Position numbers and translations under genes: made by a program | In this document: positions 8,093 to 16,542 of the stretch, in pieces | How positions within the stretch are numbered: the stretch's first letter is position 1 | Layout: every line of letters starts with the position of its first letter | Notes under the pieces: generated by a model | Database searches by the model: none | What the model saw: the letters and a program-made list of their open reading frames with translations, nothing else | Told to the model about the DNA's origin: nothing | NCBI RefSeq assembly: GCF_009876115.1 | Contig: NZ_WWSY01000001.1 | Location: 186,001 to 250,000, forward strand | Direction: 5' to 3' | Length of the DNA stretch: 64,000 nt | From: Collinsella aerofaciens | Lineage (GTDB): Bacteria; Actinomycetota; Coriobacteriia; Coriobacteriales; Coriobacteriaceae

Positions 8093-10096
8093 TTAGACCA
8101 GGCGGGCGTTGATCGTCTTGGCGATCTCGGCGGCGTCGGTGGAACCCTTGACGGTGCCACGGAAGTCCTCGTCCATGAGCGCCTCGGCAACCTTGGACAG
8201 GATCTTGAGGTGCGTGGTGCCAGCCTGTGCACCAGGGATGAGCAGAGCGATGGCCACGTTGACAGGAGCGCCGTCCATGGTATCCCAACCGGTCACGCCG
8301 GACTCGTCCTTAACGACGATGACGGCAGCCTCGGTAATGGCGTCGGACTTGGCATGCGGGATGGCGAAGCCCTCCATCATGCCCGTGGTGCCCTCGGCCT
8401 CGCGGGCCAGGAAGGCGTTCATCACGGCGTCGGCGTCGCTGGCGATACCGGCCTTGACAGCCTGGTTGGAAACGAAGCTCAGAGCCTCGTCACGAGAAGC
8501 GAAGTCCTCGGCGACAAAGACATTCTCAACCTTCACGAAGTCGGCAGCCTCGGCCTTAGGGGCCTCAACGGCAGCGGCCTTGAAAGCCTCAACCGGCTTG
8601 GCTACAGGAGCGGCCTTCTGATTCTTCTCGAAGTCGTACTTCTTGAAGGCCACGAACAGGATGCCACCGACAACAGCACCGATGAGGATTGCGAGGACCC
8701 AAAGCGGACCGTTCTCGACAACGGGCAGGACCAGGAAGCCACCGTGAGGCGCCGGATCGTGAACGTTGAACATAATGGTCAGGATCGAAGCGATAGAGGA
8801 ACCGAGCATCATGATGGGCATGACCGGCCAGATGTTCTTGGTCATGAACGGAATGGCGCCCTCGGTGATGTGGGTGCAACCAAGAATGAGGTTGACGATA
8901 CCGGCGTCGTGATCCTCCTGGCTGAAGTACTTCTTGCCGACAACGACGGCGAAGGTGGTGATCAGCGGCGGAACGATGCAAGCTGCGGAGACGGCAGCCA
9001 TGAAGTTGGTGCCGAAATTGTAGGTATCGGTGCCAACGCCGGCAGCCAGTGCCTCGGTGAGCATGGCGGTACCGGTGACGTAAGCAGCCTTGTTGACCGG
9101 GCCACCCATGTCAAAGGCGCACATGCAGCCGATGGCAAGACCCAGGACAACGGCGCCAGAGGCGGACAGGCCCTTGAGGAAGTCCATCATGGCGGTGTTG
9201 ATGGCAGCCATGGGGCCGGAGATGCCGAGCATGACCAGACCGACGATGGCGGTCGAGAACAGCGGGTACAGGAAGATAGCCTTGAGGCCGTCCAGGTTCT
9301 TGGGCAGACCGGCAAAGACCTTCTCGAGCAGCAGGATGACATAGCCAGCGAGGAAGCCGCCGACGATGCCGCCCAGGAAGCCGAAGCCCACGCCGGCGCC
9401 ACCGGCGTCGATCATGCCGGTCTCGGCGTTAACAGGCAGGCCCTGAATGGCGATCATACCGGCAACAAAACCAGGGACGAGCGCCGGGCGCTTACCGATG
9501 GACTCGGCGATGTAGGCGGAAAGCACCGGAACCATGAGGTTCATGGCGATGCCGCCGATGATCTTGAGCATGGCGGCGAAGCTGTTGTAGTCAGCAGCCG
9601 TCGAATCGAAGGATGTGATGCCCCACAGGAACGAGACGGCGGTCAGGACACCACCGGCAACGACGAAGACCAGCATATGGCTGACGCCGTTCATAAGGTG
9701 CTTGTAGATGACGTGACCGATGGACTCCTTCTCCTCGGCCTCGTCCTCGACATCGGCAGCGGCTGCAACCGTGTTGTCGCCCTTGGCGGCGAGCGCGCGG
9801 TCAATCAGCTTACCGGCGGCCTCAACGGACAGGGCCTTGGAAACACCAACGGAAACCATGGGCTTGCCGGCGAAACGCTCAGCCTGGACATCCTTATCGG
9901 CTGCGACGACGACGGCCTTGGCACCGGTGATCTCGCTCTTGGTGAGCTCGTTCTCGACACCGACCTGGCCATGGGTCTCGACCTTAATAGTCAGACCTCG
10001 CTCGGCAGCTGCCTTCTCCAGTGCCTCCTTCGCCATGAAGGTGTGCGCAATGCCGGTCGGGCAACCGGTGGCGGCGATGATGTCAAACTTAGCCAT
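8093..10096 (-). CDS. fruA: Fructose-type PTS permease, fused IIB-IIC-IIA
   Basis: 667 residues. Imports and phosphorylates a sugar of the fructose class at the membrane. Domain order: IIB at residues 1-100 with the phosphorylated Cys12 in ATGCPTGIAHT; a charged linker; IIC at about 150-490 with roughly eight to ten membrane segments and FDMGGPVNKAAY plus HITEGAIPF; an Ala/Pro/Lys-rich linker; IIA at about 520-667 with the phosphorylated His in GFAIPHAKSD. All phosphate-relay residues are present. The start follows AAAAAGGAGG by 8 nt. It is divergent from the RpiR-type regulator and followed by its own terminator. Fructose specificity is inferred from family and neighbouring FruK-like kinases; mannose-type sugars remain possible. 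Confidence 0.95.
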   Translation of the reverse strand: MAKFDIIAATGCPTGIAHTFMAKEALEKAAAERGLTIKVETHGQVGVENELTKSEITGAKAVVVAADKDVQAERFAGKPMVSVGVSKALSVEAAGKLIDRALAAKGDNTVAAAADVEDEAEEKESIGHVIYKHLMNGVSHMLVFVVAGGVLTAVSFLWGITSFDSTAADYNSFAAMLKIIGGIAMNLMVPVLSAYIAESIGKRPALVPGFVAGMIAIQGLPVNAETGMIDAGGAGVGFGFLGGIVGGFLAGYVILLLEKVFAGLPKNLDGLKAIFLYPLFSTAIVGLVMLGISGPMAAINTAMMDFLKGLSASGAVVLGLAIGCMCAFDMGGPVNKAAYVTGTAMLTEALAAGVGTDTYNFGTNFMAAVSAACIVPPLITTFAVVVGKKYFSQEDHDAGIVNLILGCTHITEGAIPFMTKNIWPVMPIMMLGSSIASILTIMFNVHDPAPHGGFLVLPVVENGPLWVLAILIGAVVGGILFVAFKKYDFEKNQKAAPVAKPVEAFKAAAVEAPKAEAADFVKVENVFVAEDFASRDEALSFVSNQAVKAGIASDADAVMNAFLAREAEGTTGMMEGFAIPHAKSDAITEAAVIVVKDESGVTGWDTMDGAPVNVAIALLIPGAQAGTTHLKILSKVAEALMDEDFRGTVKGSTDAAEIAKTINARLV

Positions 10097-10223
10097 GTGT
10101 CCCTCCTTTTTAAGTTTTGCGCCCGCAGGCGCTCCCCTACACGCGCGTCCTTGCGCGCTTTTCCACAACTGAAAGATACCAACCTACCGTCCGCGTGAGA
10201 AGAGACAAGGTGCAAATCTCCGG

Positions 10224-10267
10224 TGAAAGGTTCTTTCATAACCGTAAACGGTAGGTGAAAGTTTACC
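10224..10267. promoter_or_regulatory. Candidate operators in the fruA-regulator divergent region
   Basis: Between the divergent genes (10097-10367) are a perfect dyad TGAAA-GGTTC-TTTCA (10224-10238), an ACCGT-AA-ACGGT dyad (10241-10252) and an imperfect dyad GGTGAAAGTTTACC (10254-10267). The TGAAA/TTTCA arms resemble the kind of site bound by RpiR-family proteins; binding by the adjacent regulator is inference. A TATACT hexamer at 10315-10320 could be the regulator's -10 box. Confidence 0.5.
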
Positions 10268-10367
10268 ATCAACACTTGAAACGGCAAGGTGTATCTTGTA
10301 ATTGCAAATCCCCCTATACTATGACATTACAAACGAGTCCAATTTTCATGCCAACCAGGAGCCATCC

Positions 10368-11225
10368 ATGACCGATAGTAGCAAGAGCGCACTTTCCCTC
10401 ATTAGCACCCATCAGGGATACAGCGAGTCCGAGCAGCGCATTGTCGACTATATATTGGAGCACCAGTCCGAGGCGCCACGCCTCACGGCGGCTCAGCTCT
10501 CGCGCGCCGCCGCCACGTCCGAGGCGACCGTTTCGCGCTTCTGCCGCAAGCTTGGCTTTGGCAGCTTCCGCAGCTTTCAGTTTTCGTTAGCGAGGGATTT
10601 GGAAAGCCAGCGCAACGAGGGCCTGACTGACGAGGTCTCACTCGACAATATGGAGCAGAGCCTCAAGAACATCCTGGCTGCCAAGGTGAGCGAGCTTAAT
10701 GCGACCATCGACGGGATCGACCACGATACGCTGGCGGCTGTTGTGGATGCCCTTAAACATGCAGGGGTTATTGAGTTTGCGGCTGTAGGCAATACGAACG
10801 CGGTCGCGCTCGATGCGACTTTTAAGTTTTCGCAGCTGGGCCTGCGTTGCATGGCGAGCACCATTAGCGAGACATCAATCGGCTTTGCGCTCACGTTGCG
10901 CCCGGGTGACGTCATCGTGCTCATCTCAAACTCCGGCAAGTCGCGCCGACTGAATCGCATGGCAAAAGCGGCTCGCGACTGCGGTGCCACAGTAGTCGTC
11001 ATCAGCAGCGACAGCAAATCCCCGCTCGCACGCCTGGCAGACTATACTTTTAATACCGTCAACCACGAGGCGTTGCTGACGACGGGCGACTTTGCGTTCT
11101 CCAAGATCAGCGCCACGATGATCATCGAAGTTATCTACAACTTCCTGCTGCCCGAGATTGAAGACGCTCGCGAACATATCAGCTACTACGAGGAGCTCAT
11201 CCAGCCGGACAAGGTCGTTGAGTAA
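10368..11225 (+). CDS. MurR/RpiR-family transcriptional regulator
   Basis: 285 residues. The N-terminal HTH_6 domain (about 1-80) carries the recognition helix region TSEATVSRFCRKLGFGSF. A SIS sugar-phosphate isomerase-like domain (about 125-260) includes VGNTNAVALDATFKFSQLG and the phosphosugar-binding-type LISNSGKSRRL. Such proteins sense phosphorylated sugars and control transport operons. It is transcribed divergently from fruA across a 271-bp region with three dyads, so control of the fructose PTS genes by a hexose phosphate is the natural inference. This differs from the DeoR-type FruR usual in Gram-positive fru operons. AGGAG stands 7 nt before the chosen ATG; an earlier in-frame ATG at 10302 overlaps the putative promoter. 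Confidence 0.9.
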   Translation: MTDSSKSALSLISTHQGYSESEQRIVDYILEHQSEAPRLTAAQLSRAAATSEATVSRFCRKLGFGSFRSFQFSLARDLESQRNEGLTDEVSLDNMEQSLKNILAAKVSELNATIDGIDHDTLAAVVDALKHAGVIEFAAVGNTNAVALDATFKFSQLGLRCMASTISETSIGFALTLRPGDVIVLISNSGKSRRLNRMAKAARDCGATVVVISSDSKSPLARLADYTFNTVNHEALLTTGDFAFSKISATMIIEVIYNFLLPEIEDAREHISYYEELIQPDKVVE

Positions 11226-11233
11226 AACGCGTA

Positions 11234-11266
11234 GTGGGACAAAAATTTCAGTCTATTTTGTCCCAC
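11234..11266. terminator. Bidirectional terminator between regulator and recN
   Basis: Perfect 11-bp stem GTGGGACAAAA/TTTTGTCCCAC with an 11-nt loop between convergent genes. The T-rich half lies within the stem. It carries the GTGGGACAAAA motif shared with other intergenic sites. Confidence 0.7.
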
Positions 11267-11284
11267 CAACACCGCTGATACAAC

Positions 11285-12913
11285 TTAGCCTCGAGCTTCT
11301 TCGAGCATCTGCTTTGCGTGGGCCAAGCTTGCCTCGGACTGATCGCCGCTCAGCATTCGGGCGATCTCTGCGGTACGGGCGTCTCCCGTCACCTCGTCCA
11401 GATGCGTCTGGGGAACATCGCCGGGTTCCTTGCTCACCACGTAGTGCTTATCGGCCATAACGGCGACCTGCGCCAGGTGCGTAACGACTATCACCTGATG
11501 CGTCGCGGCAAGATCGGCCAGCACACCAGCAAGAGCACGAGCCGTGGAGCCGCCGACACCGGCATCGACCTCGTCAAACACCAGCGTATCGACACCGTCC
11601 GCATTACCCAAGACCACCTTGCTCGCCAGCATAACGCGGCTGAGCTCGCCGCCCGACGCAATGCGGCGCAGGGGTCGCGGCGTCAAGCCAGCACCGCTGC
11701 GATACAAAAGCTCGTAGCTCGAAGGACCCGCCGGCGTCCACTCGGCGCGCGGAAGATCACGCGACTCCCAAACGAGCTCGGCGCCGCCCATCTCCAAGCG
11801 TGCCATCTGACGACCAACCTCGTGGCAGAAGCGCGGGGCCGCCGTATTGCGAGCGCGCTTAAGCGCCTTGGCGGCAGCGAACAGCTCGCGCTCGGCGCTC
11901 CCGAGTGCCTCACGCGCCTTTTTGATCTGCTCATCGCCATCATCGACCAGGGACAGCAGCTCTTGCGAGCGATCGCGCATGGCAAAAACATCGTCCATGG
12001 TGGGACCCCACTGACGCAACAGGCCCTTGAGGTCGGAATACCGCTCACGCATGCGAGCGAGCTCGCGCGGGTCGAAGGCGACGCCATCGCGATAGGCACG
12101 AAGCTCGTTCGCGCTATCCTCAAGGGAGATGCAGGCATCCGTAAGCGCATCGGCAATGTCGCCCAGTTTGCGATCGACGGTAGCCATACGGGAAAGCTCT
12201 GCCACGGCGCTGTTCACGGCATCGAGCGCTCCACCTTCGGCGGCAAGCGATGCATGGGCATCGTTAGCTGTGGCAACCAGTACCTCGGCATGCTCGGAGC
12301 GCGGCAGCAGCTCCTCGAGCTCCTCATACTCACCCGGCTTGGGGTCGACCTCGGCGATACGCTCCAGGGCGAAGCGCGCCTCCTCGACGCGACTCCCCTG
12401 CGCACGTGAGGCTTCCTCCACACGGCGAAGCTCCTTGGCGGCGTCACGCGAAGCCTTGAAGCAGGCACGGTAACGGTCGAGCGCCTCGAGCGCAGAGCGA
12501 CCAGCCCAGGCATCGACCATGGCAACGTGATGCGCCGGATCGAGGAGGCGCTGGTGCTCGTGCTGACCGCAAAGATCCATCATCACGCCGACGCGCTCCG
12601 AAAGCTCACGCACGCTGGCGATGCGGCCGTCAATTTTTACGCGGCTGCGGCCCTCGGCAGAAAGGCTACGCTGTACGGTGAACCCCTCCGTGTCGTGCGG
12701 ACCGTCGAACAGGCGTGCCTCGACGCTCGCCAGCGCCTCGCCCTCGCGCACCGTCGACGAATCCGCGCGCTCGCCCAAAATAAGCTTGAGGGCCGAGAGC
12801 AGCGCGGTCTTGCCGGCGCCGGTCTCGCCGGTCAAAACCGTTAGGCCCGCACTCGGAACCAACGTCGCCTCGCGAATGAGCGCGATGTTGGAAACCTGCA
12901 GCTCATCGATCAT
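11285..12913 (-). CDS. recN: DNA repair protein RecN
   Basis: 542 residues, close to the E. coli length. SMC-like ATPase involved in double-strand break repair. The Walker A motif GETGAGKT is at residues 29-36, a long charged helical region spans about 150-370, and the ABC signature (RRIASGGELSRVMLA) plus Walker B (TLVFDEVDAGVGG) lie in the C-terminal third. The start at 12913 has GGAG 6 nt upstream, placed within the 3' end of nadK; the two genes overlap by 11 bp, which implies translational coupling. It is the last gene of the nusB-xseB-tlyA-nadK-recN run. Confidence 0.95.
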   Translation of the reverse strand: MIDELQVSNIALIREATLVPSAGLTVLTGETGAGKTALLSALKLILGERADSSTVREGEALASVEARLFDGPHDTEGFTVQRSLSAEGRSRVKIDGRIASVRELSERVGVMMDLCGQHEHQRLLDPAHHVAMVDAWAGRSALEALDRYRACFKASRDAAKELRRVEEASRAQGSRVEEARFALERIAEVDPKPGEYEELEELLPRSEHAEVLVATANDAHASLAAEGGALDAVNSAVAELSRMATVDRKLGDIADALTDACISLEDSANELRAYRDGVAFDPRELARMRERYSDLKGLLRQWGPTMDDVFAMRDRSQELLSLVDDGDEQIKKAREALGSAERELFAAAKALKRARNTAAPRFCHEVGRQMARLEMGGAELVWESRDLPRAEWTPAGPSSYELLYRSGAGLTPRPLRRIASGGELSRVMLASKVVLGNADGVDTLVFDEVDAGVGGSTARALAGVLADLAATHQVIVVTHLAQVAVMADKHYVVSKEPGDVPQTHLDEVTGDARTAEIARMLSGDQSEASLAHAKQMLEEARG

Positions 12914-13763
12914 GGCGCACTCCATAGAACACGCGGCTCACCGAGTTATAGAAGCTCTCGGGACCGTAATCGAGCAGCAGCACGTCGCCGGGACCACGGC
13001 GCACGGCCACGCTCTCGACCGTGCCATCGCAGGTAATAAACTGTCCGTCGATGGCAATCGCCGGCACGCTCGGGCGATCATCGGACATAAAGATCTCGAC
13101 GACATCACTCGGCGAGGTCAAAAAAGCGCGAGCCTGAATGGTATGGGGGGCGATGGGCACACAGACCATACCCGTGTAATCGGGGCTGACAATGGGACCG
13201 CCGGCGGAAAGCGCGTAGCCGGTGGAGCCGGTCGCCGTCGAAACGACGACACCGTCGCCGCGAAGGCGGTCGATATGATGGCCGGACACCGTGATGTCAA
13301 ACTCAACCATATCGGACAGGGGGCCGCGCGTAAGTGCCATATCGTTGAGGGCAAACGTGCGCACGACATCCTTCGTGCCGTCTTCGCGCACGGACACGAT
13401 ATCCGCGGCGATGGTGGCGCGGCGGCTCACGTGCAGCTCGCCGGACAGGGCGTCGCTCACGACCTGCAGAATGTCGCGCTCCTCGGGGCTCGCAGCAGTT
13501 AAAAAACCCAGGTGACCATAGGAAAGGCCAAGGATAGGAATCTCGCGATGGTTGAGGATGCGGGCAGCGCGCAGCAGCGTACCGTCGCCGCCGAGCGTAA
13601 TGACCAGATCGGAGCCGTCAATATCAGGCGTGCTTTGAATCTTCGATCGCTGGTCGGCAGCCCATGCGACCTCATAGCCCTGGCGCGTCAGCCAAAGCTC
13701 GAGCATCAGGCCGCTCTCGACCGCCTCTTGCTTGTAGTAATTGGGAACCAGAAAGACCTTCAT
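12903..13763 (-). CDS. nadK: NAD kinase
   Basis: 286 residues. Phosphorylates NAD to NADP. The diagnostic GGDGT is at residues 58-62, and the second conserved region GDGVVVSTATGSTGYALSAGGPI is near residue 170 (only part need be read: STATGSTGYALSAGG). The C-terminal beta-sandwich is complete. Its ATG overlaps the tlyA stop in an ATGA arrangement and its 3' end overlaps recN, so the three genes are probably translated in sequence. Confidence 0.96.
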   Translation of the reverse strand: MKVFLVPNYYKQEAVESGLMLELWLTRQGYEVAWAADQRSKIQSTPDIDGSDLVITLGGDGTLLRAARILNHREIPILGLSYGHLGFLTAASPEERDILQVVSDALSGELHVSRRATIAADIVSVREDGTKDVVRTFALNDMALTRGPLSDMVEFDITVSGHHIDRLRGDGVVVSTATGSTGYALSAGGPIVSPDYTGMVCVPIAPHTIQARAFLTSPSDVVEIFMSDDRPSVPAIAIDGQFITCDGTVESVAVRRGPGDVLLLDYGPESFYNSVSRVFYGVRHDR

Positions 13764-14572
13764 AGCGTTGCAGCTTTCTCGCTCAAAACCGATACCTGGG
13801 ATTGCAGCTCATCGTCGGCGCACTCCCCGGGGACAAACCTTGTGCCGTACAAGAAAAACTCAACGTTGCCCTTAGCGCCATGGATGGGCGACACGCACAC
13901 GTCAAGCGGGAACAGGCCCTTGACGGCAAAAAGCTCAATCGCCGCCACGAGCGTATCGCGGCGGACGGCGGGGTCGGTCACGATACCGCCCTCGCCCACC
14001 AGCGCAGCCGGCGCCTCAAACTGGGGCTTTACGAGCGTGCAGAACGAACCCGAAGGCTTCAGGCACGCCAGCACGGCGTCGATTATATTCGTGATGCTGG
14101 TAAACGAGACATCGCACACAGCCAGGTCGATGGCGCCGGCATAACCAAGCTCAGGCAGCTGCGTCACGTTTGTGCGCTCATGCAGCGTCACGCGATCGTC
14201 CTGACGCAGCGACCAATCAAACTGGGCACGGCCCACGTCCACCGAGACAACGGTCGCAGCTCCGCGCTTGAGCAGGCAATCGGTAAAGCCGCCGGTAGAG
14301 CAGCCAACATCCAGACAGGCAAGGCCCGTCGGATTGATACCAAACGCATCAAGCGCGCCTTCAAGCTTAAGACCGCCGCGGCCAACATAGGGAATGCGCC
14401 CCTTCACGTGCAGCGGCAGGCCCGGGATCACCTTAAGGCCCGGCGAAGTCAAACGCTCACCGCCACTCGAGACCAAGCCGGCCATAAGAGTGCGAAGGGC
14501 ATCCGCGCGATCGGCGCAGATGCCCTTTGAAATCAGTTCGTCATCAAGACGCACGCGTTTCATGAATGCCAT
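13760..14572 (-). CDS. tlyA: TlyA-family rRNA 2'-O-methyltransferase
   Basis: About 270 residues. The family (called hemolysin A in older annotation) methylates riboses in 16S/23S rRNA; in mycobacteria its loss gives capreomycin resistance. An N-terminal S4 RNA-binding domain covers about residues 5-65, and an FtsJ-like Rossmann methyltransferase follows with LDVGCSTGGFTDCLLKRGA as the SAM site, VCDVSFTS and LVKPQFEAP. The start is uncertain: ATG at 14572 or 14563 (the latter giving the usual MKR-type N-terminus), and neither has a strong ribosome site. It overlaps nadK by 4 bp and lies 35 nt after xseB. Confidence 0.9.
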   Translation of the reverse strand: MAFMKRVRLDDELISKGICADRADALRTLMAGLVSSGGERLTSPGLKVIPGLPLHVKGRIPYVGRGGLKLEGALDAFGINPTGLACLDVGCSTGGFTDCLLKRGAATVVSVDVGRAQFDWSLRQDDRVTLHERTNVTQLPELGYAGAIDLAVCDVSFTSITNIIDAVLACLKPSGSFCTLVKPQFEAPAALVGEGGIVTDPAVRRDTLVAAIELFAVKGLFPLDVCVSPIHGAKGNVEFFLYGTRFVPGECADDELQSQVSVLSEKAATL

Positions 14573-14607
14573 CAACCATTCGTATCCGGAGATGCGGCCT
14601 AGCTATC

Positions 14608-14838
14608 CTAGGATTCGTTTGCCGCATCCTCATCGTATTCCTGCTCGAGCTTGTCGGCCTCACGCGGCGTCAGCTCAAACTTATCGACCATGTCGACCGC
14701 GCGGGAGCCCAGCTCAATCGCTTCGTCAAACAGATCGAGTGAACGCTCCAAGGACGTATCCTTGGAGCGAACGGTAGCGATGATCTGGTCCAGACGGTCC
14801 GAAATCTCGTCAAAGTTGCGGACAGAACCCTCTGGCAT
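14608..14838 (-). CDS. xseB: Exodeoxyribonuclease VII small subunit
   Basis: 76 residues, typical XseB size. Small helical subunit that binds the large subunit XseA in exonuclease VII. The FDEISDRLDQIIATVRSKD and SLERSLDLFDEAIEL segments match the paired-helix family pattern; the rest is acidic. It begins 2 nt after nusB ends. The large-subunit gene xseA, normally adjacent, is absent from this window. Confidence 0.85.
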   Translation of the reverse strand: MPEGSVRNFDEISDRLDQIIATVRSKDTSLERSLDLFDEAIELGSRAVDMVDKFELTPREADKLEQEYDEDAANES

Positions 14839-14840
14839 GG

Positions 14841-15428
14841 CTACTCCTCGACGGAGTCGGCCTCGACGGCCTCAGCAGCGTCCACATCCTCGGCAAGTAC
14901 ACCGGCGGTAGCCTGAGCGGCAGCGACCTTGGCGGCAGCCTCAGCAGCCTGGGCCTCCTCGCGAGCGCGATCCTCGGCCAGCAGTTCCTGGTACAGGTCC
15001 TCGCCCGGCAACTCCTCGCTGCGCGCGATCTTGCCCAGCACGCCGTTGACGAACGACGCGGACTGGTCGGTGCCATAGGCCTTGGCAAGTTCGACGGCCT
15101 CGTTGATCACGATAGCGTCCGAGACCTCTTCGTCGGTGAGGAAGCGCATCTCGTAGACGGCGATACGCAGCAGATTGCGGTCGGCGCCGGGCATGCGCAT
15201 AAGATCCCAGTTCTTGGCAACGGAGCGCAGAGCGCAGTCGATGCGATCGATATGCTCGTAGGCACCGCGGCACAACTCCAGTGCATAGGGGTCGAGGGGA
15301 CCCTTCGAGATCAGGAAATCGCCCTCGAGGACGCGCTCGAGCGGGCTGTCCGTGGCCTCGGCCTGGAACAGCAGCTGCAGCGCCTGACTGCGGGCAAGCG
15401 TGCGCCCGCGATAAACCTTAAGGCTCAA
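14841..15428 (-). CDS. nusB: Transcription antitermination factor NusB
   Basis: 195 residues. NusB joins NusE at boxA to prevent premature termination of rRNA transcripts. Residues 1-145 hold the all-helical NusB fold: ARSQALQLLFQAE at the N-terminus and DAIVINEAVELAKAYG and SFVNGVLGKIAR toward the end. The last 45 residues form an Ala/Glu-rich low-complexity tail not usual for NusB. The gene lies 3 nt downstream of the Asp23-family gene. Confidence 0.93.
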   Translation of the reverse strand: MSLKVYRGRTLARSQALQLLFQAEATDSPLERVLEGDFLISKGPLDPYALELCRGAYEHIDRIDCALRSVAKNWDLMRMPGADRNLLRIAVYEMRFLTDEEVSDAIVINEAVELAKAYGTDQSASFVNGVLGKIARSEELPGEDLYQELLAEDRAREEAQAAEAAAKVAAAQATAGVLAEDVDAAEAVEADSVEE

Positions 15429-15431
15429 AGG

Positions 15432-15794
15432 TTACTCCTTGGGGAAAACGAGGCCGTCGATACAAACGTCAACGCGCTCGACCTCGACACCCACCTGGGC
15501 ATCGATGGCGGCGACTACAGCGGCGCGAACGGCCTCGGCGAGTTTCTTGAACGGATAGCCAAAGAACACCACAACGCGCACGGTGAGTGCGAGCTTGTCG
15601 CCGACGACCTCGGCCTCGACCGCCGGCTCGGAAGCCGGGGCCTTGGACGAGAGCATCATGGAGACAAGGTTGGTGGCAAGGTCCTTGACGCCAACGGAGG
15701 CGATGCCCTCGACATCGGACACGGCGCGCGAGACGATGGCGGTCAGAACATCGGGCGAAATGCCGATGCCGTCAATCTTGATTTCCTGGGGCAT
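15432..15794 (-). CDS. Asp23/Gls24-family envelope stress protein
   Basis: 120 residues, single Asp23 (DUF322/PF03780) domain. The family includes membrane-proximal and cell-envelope stress proteins of Gram-positives and usually lies next to efp-nusB, as here. A conserved-looking ISPDVLTAIVSRAVSDVEGI segment opens the domain and a valine-rich amphipathic repeat follows. Seen features give family membership but not a precise role. It lies between efp (24 nt) and nusB (3 nt). A second family member is at 63237-63593. Confidence 0.88.
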   Translation of the reverse strand: MPQEIKIDGIGISPDVLTAIVSRAVSDVEGIASVGVKDLATNLVSMMLSSKAPASEPAVEAEVVGDKLALTVRVVVFFGYPFKKLAEAVRAAVVAAIDAQVGVEVERVDVCIDGLVFPKE

Positions 15795-15818
15795 GAGTCC
15801 TCCTAGAAGAGTTGGTTG

Positions 15819-16382
15819 CTAGACGCGGGAGACGAACTTGCCGTCGCGGGTGTCAACCTTGATGACCTCGCCCTCGTTGAGGTACATGGGGACCTGGATG
15901 ACAGCGCCGGTGTCGATCGTGGCCGGCTTGGTGGAACCCTGGACGGTGTCGCCCTTAAAGCCCGGGTCGGTCTGGACGATGGTGGTCTCGATGAACATCG
16001 GCGGAGTCACGCCCATGAGCTCATCGTCGGCGAAGAGCAGCTGGCAGATGTCGTTCTCGCGCAGCCACTTGGAGTTCTCGCCCACCATGTCCTCGGGAAC
16101 GGGAACCTGCTCATAGGACTCATTGTCCATGAAGATGTAGTCGGTGCCATCGTTGTAGAGGTACTGGAACTCACGGGTGGTGAGCATGACGCTCTCGAAC
16201 TTGGTGCCGGCGTTGCAGGTGTTCTCGACGACGCGGCCGCTCTTGATGTCGCGGGTCTTGTAGCGCACAAACGCGCCGCCCTTGCCCGGCTTGACATGCT
16301 GGAACTCGACGATGGTGTAGACCTTGTCCTTGATGCGGAGACCGAGGCCGTTCTTGAAGTCGGCGGTAGAAATGGTAGGCAT
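15819..16382 (-). CDS. efp: Elongation factor P
   Basis: 187 residues, normal EF-P length. Relieves ribosome stalling at polyproline stretches. The three beta-barrel domains are complete; the tip of domain I reads VKPGKGGAFVR with Lys34 at the position modified in some bacteria. No earP, epmA or ymfI-type modifier is in the window, so the modification state is unknown. The start at 16382 is fixed by AAAGG 6 nt upstream and the family N-terminus MPTISTADFK. It heads the efp-asp23-nusB-xseB-tlyA-nadK-recN run. Confidence 0.97.
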   Translation of the reverse strand: MPTISTADFKNGLGLRIKDKVYTIVEFQHVKPGKGGAFVRYKTRDIKSGRVVENTCNAGTKFESVMLTTREFQYLYNDGTDYIFMDNESYEQVPVPEDMVGENSKWLRENDICQLLFADDELMGVTPPMFIETTIVQTDPGFKGDTVQGSTKPATIDTGAVIQVPMYLNEGEVIKVDTRDGKFVSRV

Positions 16383-16476
16383 AGTGACCTTTCTTGTTAT
16401 GGGCAGAACGCACAAACGTCCAAATTACATACGATGGAAATTATACACTTGCAGACGGCACCTGCAGCGAGTGCAT

Positions 16477-16519
16477 AAAAAGAGAACGCGGGGCGTCCGA
16501 ATCGATCCGGACGCCCCGC
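16477..16519 (-). terminator. Intrinsic terminator after M24 peptidase gene
   Basis: Perfect 12-bp stem GCGGGGCGTCCG/CGGACGCCCCGC with an 8-nt loop, then TTCTCTTTTT on the minus strand. Confidence 0.75.
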
Positions 16520-16542
16520 CCCAAACTATCTACCGAAGTAGA

